From: Ampullaceana balthica
Taxonomy: Eukaryota; Mollusca; Gastropoda; Lymnaeidae
Direction of reading: 5' to 3'
Assembly: GCA_944989445.1 (NCBI GenBank)
Contig: CALYLW010001013.1
Location: 183,249-247,248, forward strand
DNA length: 64,000 bases
Position numbers and translations under genes: made by a program. Shown piece by piece: positions 46,601 to 58,304 of this stretch (its first letter is position 1; every line of letters starts with the position of its first letter). A model generated the notes under the pieces. The model did not search any database. It had not been told where the DNA came from and worked only from the letters and a program-made list of their open reading frames with translations.

Positions 46601-46777
46601 CGCTTAGCTTGTGTACCGGTGGTGTAGGTCACATCATTATTCGTATAATAAAATTTAATTTGTTCTGTAAATATGAAAACTGGACAGAGTTGTGTAAATT
46701 TATATAAATATTGCTTCTGAAATTATCTGAATGTGTAATTTATTACGGTAACCTTTATTGTCAAAAAAGTTAAAGTC

Positions 46778-47040
46778 TTTATATTTTCATTGTGTCATTT
46801 GGTAACATTTTTAAATTATATTTTATTTTCATTGTGTCATTTGGTAACATGTGTAAATTATATTTTATTTTCATTGTGTCATTTGGTAACATGTTTAAAT
46901 TATATTTTATTTTCATTATGTCATTTGGTAACATGTTTAAATTATATTTTAATTTCATTGTGTCATTTGGTAACATGTTTAAATTATATTTTATTTTCAT
47001 TGTGTCATTTAGTAACATGTTTAAATTATATTTTATTTTA
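46778..47040. repeat. 42-bp minisatellite, about 6 copies
   Basis: Unit contains TTTTCATTGTGTCATTTGGT and AACATGTTTAAATTATA. The frames on both strands reflect the period. Confidence 0.95.
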
Positions 47041-47059
47041 CATTGGCTTGTTTGTTTGT

Positions 47060-47570
47060 TAAGTTTTTAATGCCGCACTAAAAAGCACCGGTATTGACCT
47101 ATGTAATATGATGTTGTAATTAAGACAAATTAAGCGGCATGATTAGTGAGAACATCATATTATATTTTTCTTAAACTTCAGTTAAATTGTTATCTCCAAT
47201 CATATGTGACGTAGTATTACTTATTTGTATTACTTATTTGTATTGCTTACACTTTGTATTGCACTTCACTTAATATTATGTAAAGAAACATTTAATTCGA
47301 AAAAATTAATTTGTTTTTATCCTAGTTATTTCAAATCCACGAAACTATAAATTTAATACACTTGCTGTAAAGTTTTGCTTTGCCTAAATGATATTAATCA
47401 GTTGTAACTTTACTGATTTTGTGTCCGACAAATTCTGTTTATCCAAGTGGCATGCCACTTGACTTCGATCTCTTTAATAAGGGATAACATCTCAATGAAT
47501 CGTTAGGAATCTCCTACCACCATTATAGTCTGGGTTCGAATATAACAATGTCTTGTCACTTGTTCATTTA
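47060..47570 (+). repeat. Unit I copy at 47.1 kb
   Basis: Block A at 47072-47091 (GCCGCACTAAAAAGCACCGG). Block B: perfect hairpin CAAGTGGCATGCCACTTG at 47444-47461, second hairpin ATCTCTT/AAGGGAT at 47468-47485, third hairpin TAGGA/TCCTA near 47503. Preceded directly by the 42-bp array instead of a TGTCTG tract. Confidence 0.85.
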
Positions 47571-47579
47571 TTCAATTTA

Positions 47580-47670
47580 CGAAATGGGCGCTACCGCCCC
47601 TAATGGGCGCTCAAACGATGGGGGGGGGGCGCGGTTATGGCCAAAAATTCATTTGGGGGGTAGGGCGAAG
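47580..47670. other. GC-rich patch with GGGCGCT repeats
   Basis: AATGGGCGCTACCGCCCCTA and a G run. It may be a DNA-transposon end, but no partner was found. Confidence 0.25.
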
Positions 47671-47759
47671 AATTACTTTAAAGTGTGGTGAACACATAAA
47701 GAGGGAAGAGAGGATTTTGAAACAAAAATGATTTTGTATTGCGGAAAGATATAAATATA

Positions 47760-48718
47760 CAGTTGGCCCCCGGGATACGGCGTCCCCAGCTTATGTTTTC
47801 TTTCACGATACAATGTGATATTCGAAGTTTTCTCGGCCCCCCCTTTACGACATTCTCACCGCCTTATGTCATCAACTTCCAAACTTCAAATGTGGCGGTC
47901 GGCGCGTGTAGGACTGTTTGAGTTCACTCGCCTAGCATCTAGATGTCTACCAATATATCGTTACCGATATCAGGATATCGGCAATATCGGTATCGATAGC
48001 GTGTATAGGTACCGATATTGACGTCACCGACATTTCATAAGGACATTTTGACCACCCCCTCTTAAAATGTATATATATAAAAAAAAATATATATATATAT
48101 AACACTACATTTAGATCCCATGAGGACGGACGGTTGCCATACATTTAGATCAAGGTTTTTAAGACCGCTCTTTTCTAAGGACCAGTTAACGGTATGTCCG
48201 TATTTTTACCAACAAGCTAATGGATAAAATTTTCACCGCGTGGCGTCCGATTGGACATCAAAGAGCCTGTGATGTACCGACGCTAGTTAGTGTTCATCTC
48301 TCTGCCGCGATCTCGTCAAAACAGCGAATTTAAACATTGTTCCAACAAAGCCCGTACAAAGGAAACCGTAATGATTAAATTCAAATTTTAATATTTATGT
48401 ATTAAAAGAACTAAAATGGCATATTCTCAAATGTCGTCATGTAATTTTGTTTTGGAGGACCAGTTAACCGTTAAAAAAAAAGACTTTTTACTGTCCGGTC
48501 CGTATTTTGAAAATAATTTTTGAGAACCAACAAGAGACTTTATCAAATGTTCGCCTCGCGCCGTCCGATGGTGACATCAAAATGCACGTGACGTCATCGC
48601 CCGCTTGTGTTCAGCTCTCTTGCGCTGTGCTCCTTTTCTATTCCCCACCATACGACGATTTTCAGCCATACGATACCAACTCCAGGACGGATTAATGTCG
48701 TATCACGAGGGTCCACTG
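47760..48718. mobile_element. pogo/Tigger-like element, TA-flanked, internally duplicated
   Basis: Ends CAGTTGGCCCCCGGGATACG and, inverted, CAGTGGACCCTCGTGATACG. TA at 47758-47759 and 48719-48720. Two related halves (from about 48180 and 48460) share GGACCAGTTAAC, then GCGTGGCGTCCGAT or GCGCCGTCCGAT, then a CTCT-rich stretch. A palindromic TATCGGTATCG patch lies near 47955-48020. No transposase frame. Confidence 0.72.
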
Positions 48719-48724
48719 TACTTC

Positions 48725-48965
48725 CAGAATACAAGAAAATGTTACTACCATTCATGGTCATAAAATGATTAGGATTTATTATATTTTAATGTTACTAACA
48801 TTCATGGTCAGAAAATGATAAGGATTTATTATATTTTAATGTTACTAACATTCATGGTCATAAAATGATTAGGATTTATTATATTTTAATGTTACTAACA
48901 TTCATGGTCAGAAAATGATAAGGATTTATTATATTTTAATGTTACTAACATTCATGGTGATAAAA
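48725..48965. repeat. 50-bp tandem repeat, 4.7 copies
   Basis: Unit contains ATGTTACTAACATTCATGGT and ATTATATTTTA. Two versions (CATAAAATGATTAGG and CAGAAAATGATAAGG) alternate, implying that a 100-bp pair was duplicated. Confidence 0.93.
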
Positions 48966-49330
48966 TTTTTCAAATCTACCAACGTAAAATTAAACCACGT
49001 CTGATGGTCCTAGAGATCTCAAAATTGTACCACAGATAGATCTTGGATGACAATGCATTGTATCAAAATTTCAGATCGATCGAATTTACTGTTTTTAAAG
49101 TATTTAATTTTTTAGTTTAACTATATATAAGCATATGTATTATCCGTCTGCTCTTGTTTACATTACATTCACGTGCCGAGTTTACTCTAACCCCGACCAT
49201 ATCAACCATGTTCAATATCAAGGGGATATCAGTCATTTCCAGTCTGTAAATGTTTGTCGGTCAATGCGTATTATATTTGAACATAATCAATACTTCAAAA
49301 CTCACCATAGCTTCCACTTAGACTAAAAAT
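48966..49330. repeat. Dispersed repeat Y, copy 1
   Basis: Starts TCAAATCTACCAACGTAAAA and includes AGATCGATCGAATTTACTG. A diverged second copy begins at 49497. The GATCGATC part resembles element X (8470-8510). The 63-residue frame at 49135 lies in it and is not conserved in copy 2. Confidence 0.65.
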
Positions 49331-49496
49331 AATAAAATAAATAGAAGTTAAAAACAAAAATAAAAAAAACACGTTTTTATTAGCGGACTAAAAAGAAGAA
49401 AATATTTATTTTCACAGCATTGTGAAGGAAAAATCTTGTTTTAACCACGTTTGAATAACTCGCTTTCGTTCCTGTGGATTTGTCAATCTTCAATTA

Positions 49497-49715
49497 TTCA
49501 AATCTGCTAACGTAAAATTAAACCATTTCTGATGGTCCTAGAGAGCTCAACATTTTACCACAAATAGATCTTGGATGGCAATGCATTGTATCAAAATGTA
49601 AGATCGATCGAATGTACCGTTATTAAATAATTTAACTTTTTAGTTTATCTATATATAAGCATCTGTACCGTCTGCTTTTGTTGACATCCATGAGTTCACC
49701 CCGTGACCACATCAC
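49497..49715. repeat. Dispersed repeat Y, copy 2
   Basis: TTCAAATCTGCTAACGTAAA with ATAGATCTTGGATGGCAATG and GATCGATCGAATGTACCGTT, in the same order as copy 1, offset about 530 bp. Confidence 0.65.
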
Positions 49716-49724
49716 AGTGTTTTT

Positions 49725-50067
49725 AAAACGTTGGGCGGGCGCTTATGAGGTGTTTGGTATAAAAAAAAATAGAGATAAAAAATATTTTTAAAACCACGTT
49801 TTTGTAAGAGGACTAAAAAGAATAAAATAAAAAGAGGTAAACAAAAGATTTTTTTTTAAAAACACGTTTTTATAAGTGTACTAAAAAGTAGAAAATAATT
49901 TAAAACTACTAAGTTTAAATACTTTCATATAATGTGACTAAAAACTTGGCGCGGGTGTTCGGTCTATAATTTAATGACTTATAATTAAGACGGCAAAAAA
50001 GATGTCTATAAGTGAGAGAATGAGTGAACTGCATATGTAAAACCTCATAAGCGCCCGCCAACGTTTT
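49725..50067. mobile_element. Unclassified MITE with ~27-bp inverted ends
   Basis: Left AAAACGTTGGGCGGGCGCTT with ATGAGGT, right ACCTCATAAGCGCCCGCCAA with CGTTTT, almost perfect inverse complements. The interior has two CACGTTTTT/ACTAAAAAG repeats related to 49370-49400. No frame; superfamily unknown. Confidence 0.65.
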
Positions 50068-50084
50068 TAGTCATATTATGTTTT

Positions 50085-50503
50085 TTTCTATATTTATCAA
50101 GATCATTAATATTATTGAATGGGAAATAATATCTTAAACGTTTAAGGAAAAAAAGAGAATTTTAGCCCACAACCCCGAAGAAATGAAAATTTTGAAAACA
50201 TTGTCCTATAGTATTATAATATTGACTTCCAAGTTTTTCTAAAGACTCTTTGATTAAGATCCATCAATCTACCCTGTAGCTAACGCTTAAACTAATTTTT
50301 ACATTGCTGGTATATGAAAAAAATCACATTATGGGCCCCGGCACCCCATGAGTGTTACATTTTAAAATAAAGTTTCCAGTTACCATCCCGGGAGCGTGCT
50401 CAAAAGTATCCAAAAGTTTCATGGCGTTCAGATGAATGACATGGTTTAGTCAGCTATATAGGACATGCCTACACACATACATAAATACTTTTATTTTTAT
50501 AGA
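50085..50503 (-). mobile_element. Helitron 5' part, 3' truncated
   Basis: Minus-strand 5' end TCTATAAAAATAAAAGTATT at 50503; the interior matches the 5' third of the 42158-43486 element (CAGTTACCATCCCGGGAGCG at 50376). It stops next to the MITE at 50067; no 3' end. Confidence 0.7.
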
Positions 50504-50511
50504 TAAAGTTA

Positions 50512-51045
50512 TGTGACGTGCAATCAATGTGTATTTTTCATGAACGCGGCACTAAAAAGCACCGCTATCGACCTATTGCATATGAGGTTGTATTTAAGAC
50601 AATTTAAGTGACATGTTTTGTGAGAACATCATATTATTATTTTCTTTAACTTCAGTTAAATTTCTATCTTCAATTATGTGTGACATAGTATTACTTATTT
50701 TTACTGCTTTCACTTTGTACTGCAATTCAGTTAATATATGTAAAGAAACATTTAAGGTTGAAGGAAAAATATATGTTTTTAATCCTAGTTATTTCAAAAT
50801 AAGAAAACTATAAATGTAATACATTTACCGTCACGTAGGGCTTTGCCTAATTGATAATAACCGATAGGTAAACATCAAAGAAAGTGTCCACACATTTTTT
50901 TTTATCCAAGTGGCACGCCACTTGACTTCGATCTCTTTAATAAGGGATAACATTTCAATGAATTTTTAGCATTCTCCTACCACCAGTGTAGACTGAATTC
51001 TTTGATAACAATGTCTTGTCACTTGTTTATTTGTTTGAATTTGTA
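50512..51045 (+). repeat. Unit I copy at 50.5 kb
   Basis: Block A at 50545-50565 (GCGGCACTAAAAAGCACCGC). Block B: perfect hairpin CAAGTGGCACGCCACTTG at 50907-50924 and second hairpin ATCTCTT/AAGGGAT. The third hairpin has one mismatch. No TGTCTG tract upstream; a Helitron fragment ends immediately before. Confidence 0.85.
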
Positions 51046-51054
51046 TATATATAA

Positions 51055-51447
51055 TCGTCAACATCTAGTTACATTCACAGTACATTGTATCATCTATCGT
51101 CAACATCTAGTTACATTCACAGTACATTGTATCATCTATCGTCAACATCTAGTTACATTCACAGTACATTGTATCATCTATCGTCAACATCTAGTTACAT
51201 TCACAGTACATTGTATCATCTATCGTCAACATCTAGTTACATTCACAGTACATTGTATCATCTATCGTCAACATCTAGTTACATTCACAGTACATTGTAT
51301 CATCTATCGTCAACATCTAGTTACATTCACAGTACATTGTATCATCTATCGTCAACATCTAGTTACATTCACAGTACATTGTATCATCTATCGTCAACAT
51401 CTAGTTACATTCACAGTACATTGTATCATCTATCGTCAACATCTAGT
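51055..51447. repeat. 42-bp minisatellite, 9.4 copies
   Basis: Unit TCGTCAACATCTAGTTACAT plus TCACAGTACATTGTATCATC and TA. I see no variation among the copies. It begins at the right edge of Unit I. Confidence 0.97.
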
Positions 51448-52299
51448 AGCAAAACTTTTAAAAGTGCACGACTACAAATGTCATTACAATATGTAAGTTA
51501 ACATATTAAGACAATCAAAAGCAAATCATAAATGTATGTTTAGGTGAATATATATTTCCCTTAAAATAGTGTGATTGGTAGTAGCTAAGGACATTTGTAC
51601 TTATTTTGATGATCATTATCGTAGATTAATTAAAAGATGTTTCGCGTTGAAAAAGAGAGCGACAGAGAGAGAGAGAGAGAGAGGTTTATTTCTGATTGCA
51701 ATGATACCAAGAGTGATACCGATTGTAATAAAGTATTTATTTTTGGTGAAACTTAACGATTATTTTCATCTATGTATTTGGTCCTTGCTTGCTACTGATT
51801 ACCATAAAGCCACAGACATAAATCTAAATTAATGTTAACAATTGATGCCACTATTACTACAGGTGGACATTAGGACAAACATATTATCTATGATAATATA
51901 AGATAATTTTATAAGATAATTTTACTACAGCAAAATGCAATGAGAATCACATTTTCATAGTTATATAAAATTATGTTACTACAACAAAAGGAAAGACACA
52001 TATTTTATAGATGAAAATAATGTATTATTACAACATTTTTTGCATAATCAGGATTGAATATCAGCATATTAGAATTTATGTCCGTTCTTTTCATAATATA
52101 TGTATACTAAACTTCATCCCATTTACCACCAAGATTTCTTAACATAGAATACTTTTAAAAACTTAGTTGACAGTAAATCAAGGATTGGTGGTAATGTAAT
52201 AAGGTGGAATACCAATTAGTAGTAGGAAAAAGAAAATTCAATTGCGGTGTGGCTCTCTCCTTTATTAGAGTTGACCTGGTAGTGTTAGTAGCCTATTGA
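51448..52299. other. Region without recognised feature
   Basis: AT-rich, with a short GAGA microsatellite at 51660-51683. A 85-residue frame (51575-51832) has no recognisable motif. Confidence 0.45.
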
Positions 52300-52722
52300 T
52301 TAAAATAATTTTACTAGATCAATCGGTTAACAATTTAATCAATTAATTTCGATTAATTATATGTTATAACGCATATATAGATCCCGAAAGTTGCTATTCA
52401 TTATTTCGAGAAATCGGTTTATTCGCGGTAATTCCATGGTTCCTAAATTGTTTGACGTGTCAGAGCAAATTCGTTCTACTATGCAAGAAATAAGGAAGAA
52501 AAACCTTTTTGTTAATGTATGCACGTCTAAATAAATAATAAAAAAACAAGGGAAAAATATGTTATTAACAAAAATATAAGTTATAAATAAATTTGAAAAA
52601 AAAACAAATATTAGAAATATATTCTTGAATTTTAATCAAATTTTAATCGATCAAATTCATATGAATGGATTTAAATTTTTAACCATTAATCGATTTATTG
52701 ATCGTAAATTTCCACAGCCCTA
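52300..52722. mobile_element. hAT relic of the TAGGGCTG family
   Basis: Right end, inverted, TAGGGCTGTGGAAATTTACG at 52722. The interior shares ATTATTTCGAGAAAT and GAGCAAATTCGTTCTACT with the 15493 copy. Left end not clear, probably truncated. Confidence 0.7.
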
Positions 52723-53032
52723 GAAAATTATTACGAGATTGTTTATGTATATTTCCTATTTCAATCCTCTAGATTCCTTGTAGCATGGCTCTGTCTTATA
52801 GTTCGTTGTTTACTCTGTCAGGTGCTGATAAGAGATTGACAAAGACAGGTTCTCACAGACAGTACAATGCTAATAGGAAGAAATAAGTTATCAGTTTTAT
52901 AGTTGAGACCGTTATCAAGGATGAGTATGACTTTTTAAAAATTTAATAAAATTTGGAATCGTCAAAAAGTATAATGTTAGTTTTTTTGCATGTACCCAAA
53001 AGTTATAGTTTTCTGATAATTAAATCTTATAT
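52723..53032. other. AT-rich spacer
   Basis: No recognised feature. Confidence 0.45.
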
Positions 53033-56000
53033 AAGCTGTGACTGAGTATTGAATAAAACAAACCTAATGTTTGCTGTGACTGAGTATTGAATGAAACAAA
53101 CCTTATGTTGGCTGTGACTGAGTATTGAATAAAACAAACCTTATGTTGGCTGTGACTGAGTATTAAATAAAACAAACCTTATGTTGGCTGTGACTGAGTA
53201 TTGAATAAAACAAACCTTATGTTGGCTGTGACTGAGTATTGAATAAAACAATCCTTATGTTGGCTGTGACTGAGTATTAAATAAACAAACCTTATGTTGG
53301 CTGTGACTGAGTATTGAATAAAACAAACCTTATGTTGGCTGTGACTGAGTATTAAATAAAACAAACCTTATGTTGGCTGTGACTGAGTATTGAATAAAAC
53401 AAACCTTATGTTGGCTGTAACTGAGTATTAAATAAAACAAACCTTATGTTGGATGTGACTGAGTATTGAATAAAACAAACCTTATGTTGGCTGTGACTGA
53501 GTGTTGAATAAAACACACCCTATGTTGGCTGTGACTGAGTATTGAATAAAACAAACATTATGTTGGCTGTGACTGAGTATTGAATAAGACAAACATTATG
53601 TTGGCTGTGACTGAGTATTGAATAAAACAAACCTTATGTTGGCTGTGACTGAGTATTGAAAAAAACAAACATTATGTTGGCTGTGACTGAGTATTGAATA
53701 AAACAAACCTTATGTTGGCTGTGACTGAGTATTGAATAAAACAAACATTATGTTGGCTGTGACTGAGTATTGAATAAAACAAACATTATGTTGGCTGTGA
53801 CTGAGTATTGAATAAAACAAACATTATGTTGGCCGTGACTGAGTATTGAATAAAACAAACCTTATGTTGGCCGTGACTGAGTATTGAATAAAACAAACCT
53901 TATGTAGGCTGTGACTGAGAATTCAATAAAACAAACATTATGTTGGCTGTGACTGAGTATTGAATAAAACAAACATTATGTTGGCTGTAACTGAGTATTG
54001 AATAAAACAAACATTATGTTGGCTGTGCATGAGTATTGAATAAAACAAACCTTATGTTGGCTGTGACTGAGTATTGAATAATACAAACCTTATGTTGGCT
54101 GTGACTGAGTATTGAATAAAACAAACCTTATGATGGCTGTGACTGAGTATTGAATAAAACACACCTTATGTTGGCTGTGACTGAGTATTGAATAAAACAA
54201 ACCTTATGTTGGCTGTGACTGAGTATTGAATAAAACAAACATTATGTTGGCTGTGACTGAGTATTGAATAAAACAAACATTATATTGGCTGTGACTGAGT
54301 ATTGAATAAAACAAACCTTATGTTGGCTGTGACTGAGTATTGAATAAAACAAACCTTATATTGGCTGTGACTGAGTATTGAATAAAACAAACCTTATGTT
54401 GGCTGTGACTGAGTATTGAATAAAACAAACCTAATGTTGGCTGTGACTGAGTATTGAATAAAACAAACCTTATGTTGGCTGTGACTGAGTATTGAATAAA
54501 ACAAACCTTATGTTGGCTGTGACTGAGTATTGAATAAAACAAACCTTATGTTGGCTGTGACTGAGTATTGAATAAAACAAACCTTATGTTGGCTGTGACT
54601 GAGTATTGAATAAAACAAACCTAATGTTGGCTGTGACTGAGTATTGAATAAAACAAACCTAATGTTGGCTGTGACTGAGTATTGAATAAAACAAACCTTA
54701 TGTTGGCTGTGACTGAGTATTGAATAAAACAAACCTAATGTTGGCTGTGACTGAGTATTGAATAAAACAAACCTTATGTTGGCTGTGACTGAGTATTGAA
54801 TAAAACAAACCTTATGTTGGCTGTGACTGAGTATTGAAATAAAACAAACCTTATGTTGGCTGTGACAGAGTATTGAATAAGACAAACATTATGTTGGCTG
54901 TGACTGAGTATTGAATAAAACAAACATTATGTTGGCTGTGACTGAGTATTGAATAAAACAAACCTTATGTTGGCTGTGACTGAGTATTGAATAAAACAAA
55001 CCTTATGTTGGCTGTGACTGAGTATTGAATAAAACAAACATTTATGTTGGCTGTGACTGAGTATTGAATAAAACAAACATTATGTTGGCTGTGACTGAGT
55101 ATTGAATAAAACAAACATTATGTTGGCTGTGACTGAGTAATGAATAAAACAAACCTAATGTTGGCTGTGACTGAGTATTGAATAAAACAAACCTTATGTT
55201 GGCTGTGACTGAGTATTGAATAAAACAAACATTATGTTGGCTGTGACTGAGTATTGAATAAAACAAACCTTATGTTGGCTGTGACTGAGTATTGAATAAA
55301 ACAAACATTATGTTGGCTGTGACTGAGTATTGAATAAAACAAACATTATGTTGGCTGTGACTGAGTATTGAATAAAACTAACATTATGTTGGCTGTGACT
55401 GAGTATTGAATAAAACAAACCTTATGTTGGCCGTGACTGAGTATTGAATAAAACAAACCTTATGTAGGCTGTGACTGAGAATTCAATAAAACAAACATTA
55501 TGTTGGCTGTGACTGAGTATTGAATAAAACAAACATTATGTTGGCTGTAACTGAGTATTGAATAAAACAAACATTATGTTGGCTGTGCATGAGTATTGAA
55601 TAAAACAAACCTTATGTTGGCTGTGACTGAGTATTGAATAATACAAACCTTATGTTGGCTGTGACTGAGTATTGAATAAAACAAACCTTATGATGGCTGT
55701 GACTGAGTATTGAATAAAACAAACCTAATGTTGGCTGTGACTGAGTATTGAATAAAACAAACCTTATGTTGGCTGTGACTGAGGATTGAATAAAACAAAC
55801 CTTATGTTGGCTGTGACTTAGTATTGAATAATACAAACCTTATGTTGGCTGTGACTGAGTATTGAATAAAACAAACCTAATGTTAGCTGTGACTGAGTAT
55901 TGAATAAAACAAACCTTATGTTGGCTGTGACTGAATATTGAATAAAACAAACCTTATGTTGTCTGTGACTGAGTATTGAATAAAACAAACCTTATGTTGG

Positions 56001-56695
56001 CTGTGATGAGTATTGAATAAAACAAACCTTATGTTGGCTGTGACTGAGTATTGAATAAAACACACCTTATGTTGGCTGTGACTGAGTATTGAATAAAACA
56101 AACCTTATGTTGGCTGTGACTGAGTATTGAATAAAACAAACCTAATGTTGGCTGTGACTGAGTATTGAATAAAACAAACCTTATGTTGGCTGTGACTGAG
56201 TATTGAATAAAACAAACATTATGTTGGCTGTAACTGAGTATTGAATAAAACAAACATTATGTTGGCTGTGACTGAGTAATGAATAAAACAAACCTAATGT
56301 TGGCTGTGACTGAGTATTGAATAAAACAAACCTTATGTTGGCTGTGACTGAGGATTGAATAAAACAAACCTTTGTTTGCTGTGACTTAGTATTGAATAAT
56401 ACAAACCTTATGTTGGCTGTGACTGAGTATTGAATAAAACAAACCTAATGTTAGCTGTGACTGAGTATTGAATAAAACAAACCTTATGTTGGCTGTGACT
56501 GAATATTGAATAAAACAAACCTTATGTTGTCTGTGACTGAGTATTGAATAAAACAAACCTTATGTTGGCTGTGATTGAGTATTGAATAAAACAAACCTTA
56601 TGTTGGCTGTGACTGAGTATTGAATAAAACACACCTTATGTTGGCTGTGACTGAGTATTGAATAAAACAAACCTTATGTTGGCTGTGTCAAGATT
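53033..56695. repeat. 38-bp minisatellite, about 96 copies, with higher-order structure
   Basis: Unit TTGGCTGTGACTGAGTATTG plus AATAAAACAAACCTTATG. Variants CATTATG and CTAATG are interspersed. Groups of rare variants recur together: GGCCGTG, GTAGGCTG, GAGAATTC and GTGCATGAG at 53870-54040 and again 1560 bp later; GAGGATTG, GTTAGCTG and GTTGTCTG at 55780-55970 and again about 570 bp later. Confidence 0.98.
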
Positions 56696-56885
56696 TAAAG
56701 AAAGGGTTTGGGTTTAACGTTTTTGTTTTAAAATCACGTAAACTTATTGTTAACGGTATCATGAGAGTTTACGATATTCCATTACTAAATAACTGTACGT
56801 CATTAACACTGAGTTATCGCTGTGAGGAGTTATCGTAAAGACATTTACACTAAGTTGTCGCTACTGTAAGACATTAACACAAGGT

Positions 56886-57030
56886 TAAAGCCGTTCATGG
56901 CAAGCTAATAAACGTTTGATTAAAGGCAGTTCATGGCAAGCTAATAAACGTTTGATTAAAGGCAGTTCATGGCAAGCTAATAAACGTTTGATTAAAGGCA
57001 ATTCATGGCAAGCTAATAAACGTTTGATTT
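56886..57030. repeat. 36-bp tandem repeat, 4 copies
   Basis: Unit GTTCATGGCAAGCTAATAAA plus CGTTTGATTAAAGGCA. Confidence 0.95.
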
Positions 57031-57061
57031 ACGGTAATAATTTTACAATATTTCTATTATT

Positions 57062-57415
57062 TTTTAAAAATATTTGTATTGTCTGTCTGTTAGTGTTTTC
57101 TGTCTGATAGGGTTGTCTGTCTGTTAGTGTTGTCTGTCTGATAGGGTTGTCTGTCTGTTAGTGTTTTCTGTCTGATAGGGTTGTCTGTCTGTTAGTGTTT
57201 TCTGTCTGATAGGGTATTCTGTCTGTTAGTGTTTTCTGTCTGATAGGGTTGTCTGTCTGTTAGTGTTTTCTGTCTGATAGGGTTGTCTGTCTGTTTGTTT
57301 CTTCTGTCTGATAGGGTTGTCTGTCTGTTAGTGTTTTCTGTCTGATAGGGTTGTATGTCTGTTAGTGTTTTCTGTCTGATAGGGTTGTCTGTCTATTATT
57401 GTTATCGCTCTCTGT
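57062..57415. repeat. 34-bp TGTCTG minisatellite, about 10 copies
   Basis: Unit TGTCTGTCTGTTAGTGTTTT plus CTGTCTGATAGGGT. A regular version of the words that are scattered in the other TGTCTG tracts. Confidence 0.95.
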
Positions 57416-57880
57416 TATCGTTGTCTGTTACATTTTTCACCGACAGAAAAGTAAACTTGTAAGGTTTATAAAATTGTATGGCTAGATATTCACAGATGTC
57501 CCCAGACAACGGGATTCGCTGATAGCTATCAACATAATAAACATCGTATGAATTTTAACGCTAACGTTTGATTTATTTAAAGCACAATTATATAAATGCA
57601 GTTTAAATTTAAAAGTGACCCTTACTAGGACGTGAACTGCTCATCTTTTGACTAGCAATGTTGTGAGTTGATCTTTATACAATGACAAATATGCGCTGTG
57701 GTTGGCCTAACTCTGGGTACTAAGTCAAATATACAATTATTTAATACAATTCTCTTACTTTTAATAAAATATCAACATATGTTGCTCAATGAGGTAATTA
57801 CAAGACAATTGATTTTGGTAAAGCTAAAAAGCTGGTGCGATATGGGTTATCGCTGTCTGTTATTAATTCTCAGTTTTATG
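57416..57880 (+). repeat. Conserved linker, copy 3
   Basis: GTTGAGTTGATCTTTA-like words near 57660, ATGTTGCTCAATGAGGTAAT near 57779 and ACAAGACAATT correspond to 9240-9400 and 33500-33560. Confidence 0.6.
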
Positions 57881-58304
57881 TCAGAAACTAATGGACACGT
57901 GAGTGTTGTCTGTCCTGATTGCCTTTAAAAATGGTCTGATGTTATGGTTGTCTGTCAGTTTTAGGATGTCTATTATTATTAGGGTTGCCTGTCTCTTAGA
58001 TTCGTCTGATGGTTGGTGTTGTCTGTCTATAAGATTGATCTGATTGTTAAGGTGTTCTATCTGTCAGAGATGGCTGAATGTTTGTGTTTCCTAAATGTCA
58101 GATATGTCTACGTGTTAGTATTGCTTGTATGTAAATTTGTATGCTTGTGTTGTCTTGCTGCCTGCAAGATTTGTCTGATTGTTAGTGTTGTCTGTCATTT
58201 AGATTGTGTTCTAATACTGTTAGTGTTGTCTGTCATTTAGATTGTGTTCTAATATTGTTAGTGTTGTCTGTCATTTAGATTGTGTTTTAATATTGTTAGT
58301 GTTA
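57881..58304. repeat. TGTCTG-rich degenerate tract
   Basis: Irregular TGTCTG/TTAGTG words; three copies of a TGTCATTTAGATTGTGTT unit at 58190-58300. Confidence 0.8.
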
